A DNA stretch of 64,000 nucleotides from Marsupella aquatica (lineage: Eukaryota > Marchantiophyta). Positions 31,909-43,984 of the stretch are shown piece after piece. Numbering within the stretch: the stretch's first letter is position 1; each line of letters begins with the position of its first letter. Under the pieces are notes generated by a model. That model had not been told where the DNA came from. It saw only the letters and a program-made list of their open reading frames with translations, and did no database searches. The translations under genes were made by a program, and so were the position numbers. The stretch covers positions 3,658,001 through 3,722,000 of the forward strand of contig OZ316896.1 in NCBI GenBank assembly GCA_973895155.1. Reading direction: 5' to 3'.

Positions 31909-34356
31909 CTAGTGGTCTACATCAAGCGTCGAAACTAGATCGGCAAGTGGGACAGGAATGTCCTCTAGGGGGGCTAGCCGCTGCGGAGTCACACTAGCAC
32001 CCACTGTCAGAGATCGACGATAGACGGCCCGAGCTTGAGCACGCTGTAAGGTGACTGAAATGCGTTGGCGAAAGTGCGTGGTCAAAACAGATAGCGGGGG
32101 CCCGGTGGGACCCATCCGGCCGTGAACATCCCGAGCAGCTTGGCGAAGAAGCCCGTCGAACTGATGATGAAGACGCCCAAATATCTCAAGAGCAAGGGGC
32201 AGGAAGCTATCAGATGAAGCTCGTGCAGCATATTTGGCCTCCTTCATTTGTGCTGCTCGTGATGCTGCTGCCCCTGCCGTTGTTGCCGCTGTCCCAATGA
32301 TGTCTTGGCGCAATGGGTTTGCCACCACTACATCTGCCAAAGTACGGTGACCGTCACGGACCATGGTAAGATCCACCCGTAACCGCTGTGATGGAGGACC
32401 AGGTAACTCGAGCACCACCTCCCGCCGCGCGCAGACCAAAGAGCCAGAGAGAACCTGAGCAGTCGCATCTCTCACAGCGTCGTGAACAAAAATGGTTTCG
32501 CCACCCAAACTGCATCGAAGAAGATGGACACCTGTGGCATCACAAGGCTTCCCACAAGTGCAAGTAGGAGGTAAACCAGCAAGAAGTGGGTGGGGCAAGC
32601 CCATACGAAGACGCATGGCTGTCGCAAACTCCGCTGAAGACATCCGCAGGTGAGGAATGACTGGATTGGCCTGAAGCCAGCCTCCTGCGCCCTTCCCTCC
32701 GGAAGAAAGAATCCGAGCTCGGTCCGTGTCAGGTGCCTCGGTGAGGATGCTGGAGAGGGTGAAAGCGTGCATACGCCCAGCAAGGTCTGCCTGAAGACGG
32801 ACGGGATCCAAGGATAAAAACTCCTGGAATGAAGGTAACGCAGCTCGAACAGGATCGGGTAAGGATGACCGAGCCGTGCGCAAATGAACCTGAAATGGGA
32901 GGGAACCCTCCTCGACCTCCATGAGAGATGAAAGTAAAAAAGGTCGATCCTCAGTAAGGAAACGATCTGCCAACAATGAGAAGGCGGCCGCCCACGCGCC
33001 CAAGAAGGCCAAAGGTGCAAGGCGCTCAGTGGAAGTAAGCCCAAAACCACCGTGAGAAATAGGAAGACTGAGCTGTCGATGAAGCCACGGAGATGAGAGT
33101 AAAGTACCTGGCCCTAAAAGAGAGGCCAAAGTCTCACGAATGGAGACATCAAACGCTCGGAGGTGTAGAGAAAGATCCTCGGTAGGGGGATGTGTCCGAG
33201 CCAAATAGGACGCACGAGGGTGGATGCATCTCAATAACAACCCAAATGCTGCCTGAGAGTCTGCTAACTTAGGGAGCATAGGAGTAGGGGCTAAGGCAGC
33301 CTGGAGAGCGTCAGCAATGAAAGATGAGCAAAAGGAGGCGGTACCGACTGGGGAGCCAAGGACCCGAAGACCGTCGGCAGGACGTAAGAACCCAGGGGGA
33401 AGCGCAAGATCAGAGGGTAACCCAGCTGGACTCCATGCACGACTCTTCACCGGCTGTACTCGTAAACCGAGGCCCAACAAATGGGTGGAAAGGGTGGCGA
33501 GGGCAGAAGTAACAGCAAAAGGTGGACCAATGATGTGGGTGTCATCTGAAAGGGAGGGGAAGATACACTGGGGGTGGGCCGCGGAGGCTTCTCGTAAAGC
33601 AGTAAAATGGGCAATGGCAAAAAGAGGCCCACCCAAAGGGTCACCCTGACGTGTACCTTCTGCAGAAGAAAGAGTGGTATACACTCCTGTAGAGGTGTGA
33701 TGACTATAGAAGAGGGGGGCCTCACACCCATAAAAACAACGGACAAAGGGGATAAGGGACTGGATGTCTGGATCCGCTGCCCTCAAAGCACGAAAAATTG
33801 CTGCCCGAGAAACCGTATTGAAAGCATTGGAGACATCAACCTGGAGGACAACCCAATCAGGGTGGAGGTCCAAGGTAGTACGAATACCCGCAATAACTGT
33901 CTCACAACCGCCAGGAACGCCCACTGCAAACTGATGTGGAGAGAGATGATCCGATAGTGCAGAGCGATACTGCGATGAAAGTGCGCGAGACACCAGACGA
34001 AGAAAGACCTCTCCAATAGCTATGGGCCGAACACCCGGTGAAGACTTAGCCATGGCCAATAAACGAGAAGCACTCAAAAGCCGAGAGACGGGAGGAGGCA
34101 AACGGCCGGCAGCAATACACTGGCAAAAGGAGAAGAAAACTGGAAAACCAGACTGAGGATCCTCAGGGGGGAATAAATCACGAAAATGCTCAAAGACATA
34201 GCCAGAGGGGCCACCAGCCGCGCAACGCGGAGCATGGAGGAAAGCATAGGTGAAGTGGTCCCTACTAAACTGAAGATCCTCCTCAGGCTCAAAATCCTCC
34301 ACGAACAAAGGGAGCTGATCATAGGGCTGCGGATGGAGATCCTGAAGGGCCGTCAA
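31909..34356 (-). CDS. Non-LTR retrotransposon reverse transcriptase, 815 codons, N-terminally incomplete
   Basis: Reverse transcriptase copies element RNA into DNA at the nicked target. Motif A is QVDVSNAFN (D174), motif B is GTRQGDPLGGPLF (236-247), and motif C is SLSDDTHI (D271-D272; the usual F/Y before xDD is L here). A Cys/His knuckle follows (C599, C601, C605, H611, C615). Then comes a segment with HDAVRD (625-630), RVDL (660-663) and ADVVVANP (674-681), which resembles a restriction-like endonuclease rather than an APE-type one. The first in-frame codon is not ATG. Upstream sequence to 34582 continues the protein in another frame (FLRGDWEQLQEEYFLRAR), so a frameshift probably lies in the G run at 34371-34376. 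The element is 5'-truncated and likely inactive. Other frames in this interval are shadows. Confidence 0.85.
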   Translation of the reverse strand: MTALQDLHPQPYDQLPLFVEDFEPEEDLQFSRDHFTYAFLHAPRCAAGGPSGYVFEHFRDLFPPEDPQSGFPVFFSFCQCIAAGRLPPPVSRLLSASRLLAMAKSSPGVRPIAIGEVFLRLVSRALSSQYRSALSDHLSPHQFAVGVPGGCETVIAGIRTTLDLHPDWVVLQVDVSNAFNTVSRAAIFRALRAADPDIQSLIPFVRCFYGCEAPLFYSHHTSTGVYTTLSSAEGTRQGDPLGGPLFAIAHFTALREASAAHPQCIFPSLSDDTHIIGPPFAVTSALATLSTHLLGLGLRVQPVKSRAWSPAGLPSDLALPPGFLRPADGLRVLGSPVGTASFCSSFIADALQAALAPTPMLPKLADSQAAFGLLLRCIHPRASYLARTHPPTEDLSLHLRAFDVSIRETLASLLGPGTLLSSPWLHRQLSLPISHGGFGLTSTERLAPLAFLGAWAAAFSLLADRFLTEDRPFLLSSLMEVEEGSLPFQVHLRTARSSLPDPVRAALPSFQEFLSLDPVRLQADLAGRMHAFTLSSILTEAPDTDRARILSSGGKGAGGWLQANPVIPHLRMSSAEFATAMRLRMGLPHPLLAGLPPTCTCGKPCDATGVHLLRCSLGGETIFVHDAVRDATAQVLSGSLVCARREVVLELPGPPSQRLRVDLTMVRDGHRTLADVVVANPLRQDIIGTAATTAGAAASRAAQMKEAKYAARASSDSFLPLALEIFGRLHHQFDGLLRQAARDVHGRMGPTGPPLSVLTTHFRQRISVTLQRAQARAVYRRSLTVGASVTPQRLAPLEDIPVPLADLVSTLDVDH

Positions 34357-34370
34357 GGTGACCTCGCCAG

Positions 34371-34376
34371 GGGGGC
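34371..34376 (-). other. Probable frameshift in the LINE ORF (G6/C6 run)
   Basis: Upstream of the run, the minus strand reads AQAGEYRRAVQALSPTTLAP; downstream, the frame shifts to PPGEVTLTALQDLHP. A one-base change in this homopolymer would join the frames. It could be a real mutation or an assembly error. Confidence 0.55.
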
Positions 34377-36832
34377 TAGTGTGGTGGGAGAAAGGGCCTG
34401 GACCGCACGACGATATTCACCAGCCTGGGCCAAACGACAAGAGCGACGAAGGCGTCTGTGCTCTGGAGGATGAGAGTGGCGAGCTGGGTCAGACAAAGCA
34501 CGGGTAGTAAAGGAACGGGCTCGAAGAAAGTACTCTTCCTGAAGCTGTTCCCAATCTCCCCGCAGAAAACGATGGATACGAGAGGGGTTTCCTTTTGCTC
34601 ACTTCTTTTAGTTCCTCTTTCTTGGTTTTTAGGGTTTCCTTTTGCTCACTTCTTTTGCGTTTGGTTTTGTCCACTTGGGACCTCTCTTGTTTATTCTTTT
34701 GTACTCTATTTGGCCTTTTTCTGTAAAAAGTATGTGTATATATATTTTATACACACGGAGAGAAGATTTATGTGCTTCCTTCAATGTTCTTGGATTTATC
34801 CTCCTTGCCTGCGGTGCTTATTGTTTCTCCTCTGTCTCGCATTCTTTCCTTGCATTATTTCTCTAATACAAAATAGTAATCGTGTAATGAATATTCTCTT
34901 TGTAAGACAGAGATTTTTTCTATATGTCTTCATTGCAAGTGGTATACAAAAAATACATTTAGTTAACCCCCAAGTTGTGGCACATAAGTAATAAAACCTG
35001 CTTGAGACAGAGTGAGCTTGAAACCTGCTGGGCACAAGTCACCCCTGGCCACCTAATATAACCAGGGCCCCACTCAGTTGGTTCATGACCTCTTCTGCAT
35101 AAGCTCTTCTTCTTTTGATTCTGAAAGAACAGGCTAGATTTCTCTGCTTGAATTGTAAATGTTAAATCTAATCTGGAAGGGAGGACTTTGCCACATCCCA
35201 TCATACTTTTTTGACCCTTGCGAAGTGGAAGGCATCTTTGTTGAAGTGTCTCCACACTATCAGCATACTATAATACACATTTGAAGACAAGAGATGGGAC
35301 TATGATTGGGTGCTTAATGCTCAGTGCACATAAAAAAGCAAGAGCATAAGGTGGACTGTATCACTTGACATGATTGTGCCCGCACATTGAACATATTTAC
35401 CATACCACCATAAACCTGATTGTTCTTTTGTATTAGTGAGTGCATTTCCTTTTTATAGTGTTGTTCATTTTATGGAGCCAGGTGCATGTAGACAATTGCC
35501 TCTTGGTGTGTTTTATTGGACGGCACAAGACCGGTAATGACCTCAACAGCAATTTATTCCTGCAATGCCAATACACAAATGGATAAACATGATCTGGCTA
35601 TCTGTGCCATCCAAGTCCTAAACAATGAGTACTGTAGATGATTGACTGAAGAAGTGAAGTGTTGAAACTCAAAGCGTCTGAAGTGCAAGGTAGTCAAAAT
35701 TATATGACATATCCAAGAATATACCCCATGGTGTATAGCTTTGTTAAGACTTTGCAACAAAAGAGGTGTCGTTTCCATAGTTTAATGCCAAAGTATTGTC
35801 GGAGGGGGATCACTGGTGGTCCATCACACGATACCAGAAAAAGGAAGTTTGAATGTTCGAGAAGGCATAGCCAGGGCAGGCCATGTGGGGCGGAAGGGGT
35901 GTCACGAAGGCAAATAAAGTCTAATAAAACCATAAGGAGTTGAACGGTCAGGTGAATGTCATTAAATTTTAGGAACATAACATTACCTGTCAGTATAGTA
36001 ATGGATTTTTTTGTGATGGAACACAACTGTCACAAAAAGGTTGATGAAGACAAGCGAGCAGCTGTTGGTTAACAAAGAGCATGGAAGATACAGCCTACTA
36101 TGTGTACAACTGAAGGCACATTTAAGCTTCAATATGGATAGCAAAAGATTGTTTTGAGACTATTGAACATTGCTGCTAGCTTACATCAGTGCCATACACA
36201 AACATCACACAAAAGGCATCCATATGCCACATATGTAATGTTCAGGATCCACACCAGCCCCCTAGCTGGTTGTTAGTCAGAGCATACAGTCACACTATCT
36301 TCCGTAAACCAATCGCTTGCCATCTTGGATCGAGTGACACTCATCCATGTACAAAATGCGGGCCGGTTAGTAGTCAACCAGGTACGAATAAGGCCCTAAG
36401 TTATTTTTTGACACTGTTATATGGTGAATAATGTATGTTCAAAGTTCCAATCACCCCCTTAGTTTTAAATTTAAATTTTCATTTATCTGTTTTGACACTG
36501 GGATGAAGTTTTAGAATGTTGTATTTGTCAAATTCACAATTCTTGTATGTGTTAACGGTTGGACCAAGGACCTCCCCTTCCCACACACCATGCTCCCAAC
36601 CAATGGGCTAGACCTAAAGCAAACAAATGAATGCATAAGTTTTCATAAATAGCCATGAGGTTTTCCTTGGTAACTTTAGGTTTCAATTAAAAGTGCACAC
36701 AATTGTGTTCCTAGAAACTCTCTGAAAGCATGTGTACATATGAGTTATGTTACTCCATTTTCAACATGAATTACGATCATTACTTTGATACCCGGCGTCT
36801 TGTGTTACTAGCCATAACCTTTGTCACTTGGT

Positions 36833-36935
36833 TGCTCACTTCTTTTATGTTTGGTTTTGTCCACTTGGACCCTCTTTTGTTTGTTTTTTTGTACTCTGTT
36901 TGGTCCCTTTTTGTAAAAAGTGTGTATATATTTGT
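36833..36935 (+). mobile_element. LINE 3'-tail fragment
   Basis: The sequence ttgctcacttcttttatgtt ... gttttgtccacttgga ... ttttgtactctgtttgg ... tgtaaaaagtgtgtata is a diverged copy of the last 110 bp or so of the LINE at 34620-34740. It is a 5'-truncated insertion or a SINE sharing that tail. Confidence 0.75.
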
Positions 36936-36997
36936 ACTTAGGAATGATTCACTTTTTAATTTGCTTTAGTTTAGTTTTGTTTAATTTAGTTTTGTTT

Positions 36998-37121
36998 CTC
37001 TTTCTGGATTTTTAGGGGTTTCCCATTGCTCTCTTCTTTTGAGCTTGGTTTTTGTCAGATTTGGACCTCTTTTGTTTGTTCTTTTGTACTCTGCTTGCCC
37101 CTTTCTGTAAAAAGTTTGTAT
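36998..37121 (+). mobile_element. Second LINE 3'-tail fragment
   Basis: The sequence ctctttctggatttttaggg ... cttgtgtactctgc-type ... tctgtaaaaagtttgta again matches the LINE 3' end, more diverged than the copy 60 bp upstream. Two tails in tandem suggest separate truncated insertions or a tandem tail. Confidence 0.7.
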
Positions 37122-38649
37122 CCTCCCAAAAATTCAGATGTCATAACTGTTCTTTAATTGTGCTACAAGACAAAATAACACATTATGTTCCATGATGGGC
37201 TAGCTACATAATGGATTCCCCAAAACAAAAGAGCAAAGGAAAAGCAAAAATGCGTGGAATGGTGGGACACATGTAGCCAAGTGTGGCCTAAAAAGCCATA
37301 ATTGTGGTTGTGCACGTTCTTCCTAACAATTTTTTAAAAGTTATTCTCATTCCCTCCTTTACATGATTGGACGGCTACCTAGCCAAATCGTTCTGATTGT
37401 GGGCATGATTGAAGTGCAATATTCTATCTTCTTTTTAGCTAATATATTGTTTTCATTTGTGTGATGGGTCAATGGAAAACGGAGCTTATATTGACCGAAC
37501 ACTTTCCTTGCCCATCCTATGGACTGAGTAAAGTCATCAGCTAAGTTCATTGACATCAGAAATAAAAGTGGCTGCCTGCTTTTGGAATGATATTTCACTG
37601 TTATAAAGGAAGTATACAAATAATGTTTCAGGCGTAGCGACCAACTGTAAACAACTGGTCTGGGACAGACTTGCCCATCTATTTGAATAACTTTTGGATC
37701 TTTTCCTAGGCTCAAATTTGGCCAGCATGTTCTTTGATGTCCAAGGTATGATGACCTGACAAAGTTTAAGATTTTTCTGAGATCATTTGCTCCATTTTCA
37801 TGAAATCAAAGACCATCAAATATTAAAAATCGATGAAAAGAGACGTTTCGCATTCTTGCCAAGTACACCCTGAGTAGTTAGGGCAGGAGCATCAACTTAC
37901 ATAGGTAAACCAACTGAACGTAGCTGGAATGGGTCAGGAGACTGTTCACAAGCTCTATTTGAATTGAACCTGTGAAAGGTTGTACCCAAGTGTTCTTTGC
38001 CAGACTATCCAAGCATCCAAGCTTTGGCAGTCCATCGAGCAATAGAATCAAATGGCATTTTTTGTATTGTGGTGGTTAGTTTTTTATTGGCAGTCACACA
38101 ACCTACGGCACATGGAGCCCACAACGTGTGCACCCCATGGCCCATGCGATCCTGGGGTTAAGGGCTGGCGGCCACATATCACCTAAGAAAGTGTTTGGCC
38201 ACAGGCAAAGAAAGTAGAGTTGAGAGCATACAAGGACCACCTAAATGGAGAATATGAATCTAAACACTATTATATGCAACATTATTTTTTGTTCTCATGG
38301 TCTGTTCATAAAATTTCATTATCACAATAAGCCTCTATGGCCATTCAATTAAGGTAACATTTTCCTAAACACAAGCTAGACCTAACGATTGTGCACCTTT
38401 TCTACTCCCAATGCATCACTCTCCTAGCCTCCAGACTCCTAGAATTGCAGTTGCCAGCCAACTCACAGACTTCCCTAGCACCCGACTATTTGACCATCTC
38501 ATTTAAGTTTGACAACACTTCCACTCAATATCAATTACTATCTACAGTTGTGTGCAACACACGGGCATCGGACTAGTCCTTCATAAATATAATACCATAT
38601 CAAATGTATGTTGCTACAATGTCATGAACAGGGTCATCAGTTACTCAAA

Positions 38650-38805
38650 CTAGCCCAAATACCTGGGCATATGCACAGGAAAGGCTCTCCTATAGGCAGA
38701 CTCCCCTTGCCCATCCCTGTTCACAAGCATAACCTAAAAATCAAAATTTTATGTTACCACAGAAATTGCACCCTGTGTCTTCAATCTACCAAGTAGGTCA
38801 TGTTC
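38650..38805. repeat. Dispersed repeat, copy 1 of 2
   Basis: Shares the ordered motifs ctgggcatatgcacagga, agactccccttgcccat, aagcataacctaaa and aagtaggtcatg with 55115-55270 in the same orientation. Confidence 0.7.
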
Positions 38806-40971
38806 GGTAGACTTTCACTCCGGATTATATTCTTCATGTATCTACATCTGCTATGTAAGATTAAACTAAGGTCATAATTTATTGTCAACGAGACTGTTCA
38901 TCACCACATCAAACCATGCTTGCAATATTTGGTTTCTGCATACTTCCTTGCTGCTTGTTTGTTCTTTTTGTGGATGGCCCTGTTTTAAAAGGAACAAAAA
39001 AAAACCAGCTCTGGTCAGATTTCCATTAAAACTAAAGACGGATGTCTTTGATTTTTCTCTCATTTTACCAATTGTATGCATGTTTCTTTTTCATCTGTTC
39101 CAATTAAAACAGTTGCACTCAATCAATCTAATAAAGTCAGACATAAAGCTTGGATAAGGGCTACAGTGGAGCCCTAGACCCTGGCTACAGCTGGGGTCGG
39201 GAACTGGAAACAGGCACATTGGTATTCACCATCTACTTATGAGCAAAGCTCTGGCATTCAAGGTAGTTTAAAAATCTCTAAGTCTAATTTTCATGGTAGA
39301 ATAAGCTTAAACATTATCCAGTGGAGCTTAAACATTGAATGCATAACCTCCAATACATCCCCATATGCACGAAGGGTACTCAAAAAATTGGTTTGCTATG
39401 TCAAAAATTAGCATTTCTGCAAGACATGTTCTAAAAAGCAGCAGCAGTTTATTTGCTGATCCAAAGTTTGAATCCGTCTTTGTTGCTCAGGTTGCTGGCA
39501 TTTCATAGTGCTTGGCCAGGCCCTGAAGGTCAGCTATTTCCATATCTTGGCATCAAAGAACTGCAATGGTATATCATCTGGCAGGGAAAACAAAGCCCTC
39601 CAGCCCCCCAAATGGCCCAATAACTGGCTGTCGAGCAGGAAAGTTTGCTGGCCAGTTATTTTTCTCCCTAACTCTGGTGCAAAGCAAAACAGGTCTGTCT
39701 GCTAAAACACTTCGTTTTAGAGTGAGGGTCTGATAGCAGCTGCTGGTGTGGTTGCTCTAATATGAGTGAGTGGAAATGGGACTGTTATTTCTTAAAACAG
39801 AGGAGGTGTTTGTGTAGCATGTTCAGTTATGAATAAATATGTTCAGTTGGGCTTGCCAAGGTCAAACATGATGAATTCAGAGACTCAGACGTCCTTGCTA
39901 GTGTCAAACAGAGTTTCTGCATCGAAATAGGTTATGTGTCATTTTGATAAGTAACTTTCCATGTAGATCTTCTTAACTTTTGGTGTAGACTGACATAACA
40001 TTAAATATTTTCACCTGAGGATGGACAAAGCACTGTTTCACCAAAACAGTTGAGCATTTAATATTATAGAAAGGTGCTACCTGAGCAAAAGGTAATGTTC
40101 CAGAGTCCATGCGGGTTGTAATTGTGCATCCCAGCATTATGTCATCCAAGTCAAAATAGACATTTGGCCAAGTTTCATCAGGGTTGTCAAAATTAGTCTG
40201 GGCATTTTATCATAGTTGGAAGTCCATTTGGGCTTCCACTTCTAGTCAGACAGGCAAACTTCAACAAACAAACATATAAGATAAAGAGGCGGTAAGGGCG
40301 AAAAACATGCAAACAGAAAAACAATCTACTCTATATTTCCCTTTTGGTTAGGCACGTCAATTCTAATTACCTTCATTATGAGAACCACTAGAAACAAAAA
40401 TGCACATCATCCACACTCTAGCAAAAGGAATTTGACCCTCGAAATGTAAGGTTATACCCAAGTAGGAATATGTACAGTTTGGGGTACAGCCTCCCATAAA
40501 TATACGTTACAAATGTAGTAACTGGTCGAAAGTTGGGAAAGGAATTATGGTCATCTAACGCCCTCACCAACCCATAGAGTAGCCCATGTGCTTGCTTGAT
40601 GGACGAGAGAACATTCCATTGATACACTTCGTCCAGGAGCTTTATGTGCTACCAATTAATGCCATATGAGAAAGTATAACGCCAGGATCTGAGTTGGGGC
40701 TTTTGGTACTGCTAACTACTCTGATCCAGCTGGACTGTTGGAGCTCTGGGTGGCTAAGCATTGGACAGCGACTTCACTCCATTTTGACGTTGAAATGTGA
40801 AAGGTTTTTACACTAGAACATGGGAAACAATGACACAAGAGGATGTTTGAATGGTCCTTCCAACATCCTCTCGTGTCATATCTTTGACATGTTCTAGTGT
40901 CAACATAGTTACATGTCAAGTTAGTCTTAGCCAGTTTTTCTAAGAGCATTATGCAATCGTGATTTAGACAC

Positions 40972-41262
40972 GGTGACAAGAACAGCAAGATGGATTTTTT
41001 TATAATTAAAAAGAACTCTGAGGAGAAAACAAACTAAGGGTACTCCACAATAGGAGGAAGCAAACCAAACAGCTTCTACTTTGGAGACTGGTTAAGTAAA
41101 TTCCTGTATTTGGTTTGGTAACAAGAACAGCAAGATGGATTTGTTTTTAATTAGATAAAACTCTGAGGAGAAAACAAACTAAGGGTACTCCACAATAGGA
41201 GGAAGCAAACCAAACAGCTTCTACTTTGGAGACGGGTCAAGTAAATTCCTGTACTTGGTTTG
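40972..41262. repeat. Tandem duplication, 2 x 145 bp
   Basis: The unit starting acaagaacagcaagatggat occurs at 40976 and 41121 and is more than 90% identical by eye. Recent duplication with no coding content. Confidence 0.9.
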
Positions 41263-41595
41263 GGATGACATTAAGTGATGTTCTCCGCTTGATGTCTCTC
41301 TACCTACATATTAGTTTTTTTCTTAGTAGAATTTAATCCAAGGGAACGAAGCTGATGCCTTTATGGACGAAAACTTCTACTGTAGTCCTCAGGTGTACCA
41401 GCACAACCCTAAACCCTAAAACCATAAGCCCTCCGTACGAGTCTCCCTTTGCACTTTCACTAAAGGTTATGGGCCACCCATTGTCAGTCTGGACCCAAGA
41501 TTCCCTGATTTAAATCTCTTTGTTAGTGGCATTACTGCCACAGCTCCTCCTAAGCATCAACTTTCAAGGAGAGCTTACACTCAGTAACTCATGGG

Positions 41596-41710
41596 TTGTT
41601 TGGAGGTTATAGGCCCTATAACCCGCTTGAGCTCACCGCCATTGGGGATAGCAAAGCAATTTACACTACTCTGTTTGGTGCAGGGGATGTCAATGCGGTA
41701 CTCCCAGTAA
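41596..41710 (+). other. Possible isolated exon or gene fragment
   Basis: A frame reading YNPLELTAIGDSKAIYTTLF ends at a good donor (CCA|GTAAGTG, 41708-41714). A telo-box-like AAACCCTAAACCC-type motif lies at 41407-41420. I recognise no family and found no partner exon, so this may be a gene fragment or chance. Confidence 0.2.
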
Positions 41711-43020
41711 GTGTAGATAAGCCTAGTTCCCTCTTCTTGTTAGTAACAATAATTTCACACTTGCACTCATTAGACTCTAACACACTAATTTCAAACTTGC
41801 AGAAATTAGATTCTAACACCAAGAGGGATGAGGGTGTAGGGGGTGTAGCTATGTATTGCACTCCAATCATGGTACTGCCATTGTATGGTAGAAGGCTATG
41901 CTAGTAAACTGTACATTGATCTACAGGAGTTGCACTTGAAGCCCAACGAATCCAGTCTGCACGGTATGATTACTCTGAGGTGAACGTCAACTAAAGCATC
42001 ATGTCCTGCCTTTGTGTTGTTGTACAATCATATGACCTGTTCCTCTTACATCCAGCATCCTATTGGATTTTACTAGAGCAAAATCACCTATAATTATTGG
42101 ATTATTACCTTAAATTGGCACATTTATTGGAGAATCTGACACTTTCTATAATTCTATCACACTTAGAGGAGAGTGAGGGCGGATGAGAGCACTTGGGAAT
42201 AGAAAGGGCAAAACCCCGCCCTAGCAGACCAGCAGTTGGGTGGGTGAGTTTAACCTGAGGGGAATGACGACCATCCTATTATCAGATCTAACAATCTCAA
42301 GGCCATAAGATCTGAATGCAACCCCCCTAACTGGATTGGCGCCTTGGGCAGGAGAAAACCCCCGCCTATTTTATAGCAAGGAAACATCTATTTCTTTGAA
42401 GGCTGTGGTCTCCTTTCCTAAATTAAAATTTAAAGTTTCCATTCCTCCCCAAAATATAAAAAATAAAAACTTAATAATAACAAGTGGGACCCTCTATGAC
42501 TGATCGGACTACTTGGGTGTGGGTGTCCAAACTCAATTTGCCCAAAAAATGTCCACCAAGACCAAGAGAATGGTCTCCTTGGAAAGAAGAAGAAAATAAT
42601 TTAATGCGGAATAATCTGTACACTGTCCACCTCTGAAAGGTGATGGGCAAACTTTCACTTTCTCCCTGGATATGCAACACAGTACAGTGTTACTAGGTTT
42701 TTTAGAAGATGTTTGAAAAAATCTTTCCCAGTAGTCGAATACCATCAGTTTTCATTCACCGTTGAGAGAGTCACTAATTTCCAAAGATGTCTCTTGTTTC
42801 GGTCAGAGTCTCTCTCCTGTGCAGTGTGTATCATAGGAGCATTAAAGGGGATTGGCTACAGTAGTTGGTACATATCTCTCTCCTGTGTAGTGTACTAGTG
42901 TGTATCATCATGTGTAGTGTGTATCATCAGAGCATTAAAGGGGTTTGGCTAGGTGGTAAAACATCCAGGTGTGCTGGCAAACATTGATGTCCATCTCGGC
43001 TTCAATTTCCAGAAAACAAG
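41710..43020. other. Intergenic, no gene seen
   Basis: No coding signal. A tccaccaagaccaagagaat motif at 42550 is the reverse complement of part of the repeat at 43028-43150. Confidence 0.5.
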
Positions 43021-43027
43021 TAGAAAA

Positions 43028-43150
43028 GAGACAAAGATACATGATGTGGGGGGTGATTCTTTTGGTCTTGGTGGAACTTTTATACAGAGACAAAAATACA
43101 TGATGTGGGGGGGGGTGGTGATTCTTTTGGTCTTGGTGGAACTTTTCTAC
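43028..43150. repeat. Tandem duplication, 2 x about 60 bp
   Basis: The unit agacaaagatacatgatgtg ... gattcttttggtcttggtgg is present twice, the second copy with a longer G run. Confidence 0.85.
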
Positions 43151-43439
43151 ATGTCGTCACCAGCAATCAGAATCTTGGGAAAGTGTGTCAATTTTGTGTG
43201 CACGGAATGGTATCCAAGTCATTAGTCAAAGTCATGCAAAAATACCACTACGGTATATATACAAAATCAATGAACCATAGTCATGAAGTAGTAAGTACCT
43301 TCTTAAGAAGTCGTCGTTCGTGCACTCCCAATGAGTTTGTGATTTTAATGATGGACATGGAAATCTGATAACTCTTATTTTGGAGACTAGGGTACTACGC
43401 TAGTGAGGTCCTCAGCTGGAATTATTGGGTTTTTATTAT

Positions 43440-43960
43440 TTTGTTGTTGTGTTATTCTTCCTACAGCAACGAAATCATAATCTCCAATCATTATGTCGTT
43501 TTGGTTTTTATTTTTGAGGTTTCATTATATTCTTCTGTCTGCAACGAATCATCATCTCCAACCATTGTTCCGTTTCTTTTTTTTGTGGTTTCATTATTCT
43601 TATTATCAGTAACAAATGGCGTTTTCTCTAACTGTTATTCTGTTTCTATTTTTATTTTTGCCGTTTCATTATTCTTTCTGTGGCAACGTCATCTCCAACG
43701 ATATTCCGTTTCTACTTATATTTTTGTGGTTTCATTATTCTTCCTGTCAGCAATGGAAATCATCATCTGCAATATTTTTTCCTTTTGTGTCAATAACGAG
43801 ATCATCATCCCCAACCATTGCTCTGTTTTCATTTTTATTTTTGGGGTTTCCTTTCTTCTTGTCAGCAACCAAATAGTCATCTCCAACCATTATTTCCTTT
43901 CTTTTTTTAATTTTGTGGTTTCATTATTCTTATTTTGCCTTGAAAGCCGAAAGCAGACCC
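43440..43960. repeat. T-rich minisatellite, period about 70-80 bp
   Basis: About seven diverged units share gcaacgaaatcatcatctcc, aaccattgttccgtttc, and tatttttgtggtttcattattct. A 211-codon hydrophobic frame (43441-44076) is produced by the repeat and is not a gene. Confidence 0.85.
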
Positions 43961-43984
43961 ATACAACGGAAAATATACTCTCTT

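Larger units (their letters stand above)
31407..34750. mobile_element. Nested LINE: minus-strand copy inserted into the 3' end of a plus-strand copy
   Basis: A plus-strand fragment at 31407-31675 encodes the last 60 or so residues of the same reverse transcriptase found on the minus strand, followed by the same 3' sequence. It stops at 31675 (ttttaggg) and resumes at 34583 (ggggtttccttttgctcac), continuing to the end of the 3' tail near 34750. The interrupting minus-strand element spans 31676-34582 and has the same 3' tail (reading ...aagtatgtgtata on the minus strand). It is 5'-truncated. The overlap at the junctions (AGGG) allows a target duplication of about 4 bp. Both copies have few differences, so both insertions are fairly recent. 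Confidence 0.78.
34750..40970. other. Repeat-rich intergenic region, no gene seen
   Basis: No intact coding region. It contains two LINE 3'-tail fragments (36833-36935, 36998-37121) and a dispersed repeat at 38650-38805 that matches 55115-55270. Other open frames are short and lack homology. Confidence 0.55.

Noticed and set aside
32472-33050. 192-codon second-frame ORF inside the LINE
   Set aside because: Shadow of the reverse transcriptase ORF in another frame of the same strand.
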